Below, one piece after another: positions 34,152 to 34,455 of a DNA stretch of 34,455 bases (positions within the stretch are counted from its first letter, which is position 1; each line of letters begins with the position of its first letter). Source of the stretch: Geitlerinema sp. BBD 1991-9 (GTDB lineage Bacteria; Cyanobacteriota; Cyanobacteriia; Cyanobacteriales; Geitlerinemataceae); contig LWRO01000047.1 in assembly GCA_001657325.1 (NCBI GenBank), positions 1 to 34,455 of the forward strand, given 5' to 3'. Below the pieces are notes generated by a model, which worked only from the letters and a program-made list of their open reading frames with translations, searched no databases and was not told the origin of the DNA. Made by a program: the position numbers and the translations under genes.

Positions 34152-34313
34152 GGGGGCATCTCAGTGTTGGCCAACCCGCGTTAAAGGATTCCGATTTTGG
34201 CTCTGAACCGCTCCCCCGTCTCTCTCCTGGCTGGAGAGGGGCGTTTGTTTTCCCGCTTCTCTGCATAAGAAGGGGTTGAGGGGGATTGGATTTCGCAATT
34301 TTGGGATGCGCCC
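34152..34313. mobile_element. Second miniature inverted-repeat element
   Basis: Ends GGGGGCATCTCA (34152-34163) and TGGGATGCGCCC (34302-34313) are inverted with 10 of 12 matches, and resemble those of the element at 903-1027. Flanking 9-mers GATCGACAT (34143-34151) and GATCGAGAT (34314-34322) match at 8 of 9, fitting an aged target duplication. GATCGA is very common in this genome, so chance is possible. No internal gene of its own is seen. Confidence 0.5.
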
Positions 34314-34455
34314 GATCGAGATCGCCCTCACGAACATCTTGACATCCTCACCGCTCTGGAAGGACGGTGATTCCCAAACCTCACGATTTGGCTTCCTGTT
34401 TCTGTCCCTTGCGGGTTTTTCGCAACAGCTATCCTGGGCGCAATGCCTTTCAAGT
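34161..34455 (-). CDS. 3' end of a probable IS200/IS605-type TnpB, cut by the window edge
   Basis: The minus-strand frame is open from the right edge to a TGA at 34163-34161. Residues ending RNRKPNREVWESPSFQSGED resemble the C-terminal tail often seen in cyanobacterial TnpB proteins (ESPSF-x-x-GED). The coding DNA contains a CTTGACATCCTCACCG...CGGTGA hairpin (34348-34370), as at the ends of these elements. The last ~50 residues run through the miniature element and are probably not native. The main part lies outside the window, so the call is tentative. Confidence 0.4.
   Translation of the reverse strand, partial: LERHCAQDSCCEKPARDRNRKPNREVWESPSFQSGEDVKMFVRAISIGRIPKLRNPIPLNPFLCREAGKQTPLSSQERDGGAVQSQNRNPLTRVGQH

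Overview
The window looks like a chromosomal segment of a filamentous-type cyanobacterium. Three things point there: acpP-fabF-tkt and ftsQ-ftsZ gene orders known from cyanobacteria, an NblR-like response regulator, and an extreme density of CGATCG-centred palindromes (GCGATCGC, TCGATCGA). No rRNA or CRISPR array was seen, and one tRNA-Arg(ACG) is present. The species cannot be fixed from the sequence alone.

Layout. 1-1.1 kb: the 3' part of an unrecognised gene whose end is interrupted by a 125-bp miniature inverted-repeat element with a perfect 9-bp target duplication. 1.1-5.1 kb (minus): acpP-fabF-tkt, linking fatty-acid synthesis and carbon metabolism, with a strong terminator after tkt. 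5.3-9.1 kb (minus): an SLH-domain membrane protein, an alpha/beta-hydrolase fold protein that seems to lack two of its three catalytic residues, moaC, and an NblR-like OmpR-family regulator with an atypical receiver; the tRNA lies on the plus strand among them. 9.3-12.6 kb (plus): a methyltransferase, rnhA, folP, a GNAT acetyltransferase and a small membrane protein.

12.6-21.1 kb is an accessory, decaying region. It holds a leucine-rich-repeat secreted protein between two direct repeats of a gene relic, a 60-residue membrane peptide with a hairpin-rich leader, a Phd/ParE-type toxin-antitoxin pair followed by an HNH nuclease, a gene split by one in-frame stop, a frameshifted HlyD-like adaptor, a PEP-CTERM protein without a convincing start codon, an unknown 376-residue protein, and a periplasmic coiled-coil gene broken by a 5-bp duplication.

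21.2-34.1 kb returns to core genes: thiD, ftsZ, ftsQ, a nucleoside-phosphorylase-like gene downstream of sbcC (all minus), a DUF815 AAA+ ATPase and a double-PAS histidine kinase (plus), then a cobA-hemD fusion for tetrapyrrole/sirohaem synthesis and a possible 40-residue membrane peptide (minus). The right edge carries a second miniature element and what looks like the 3' end of an IS200/IS605-type tnpB. Heptanucleotide short tandem repeats related to each other occur at three intergenic sites.
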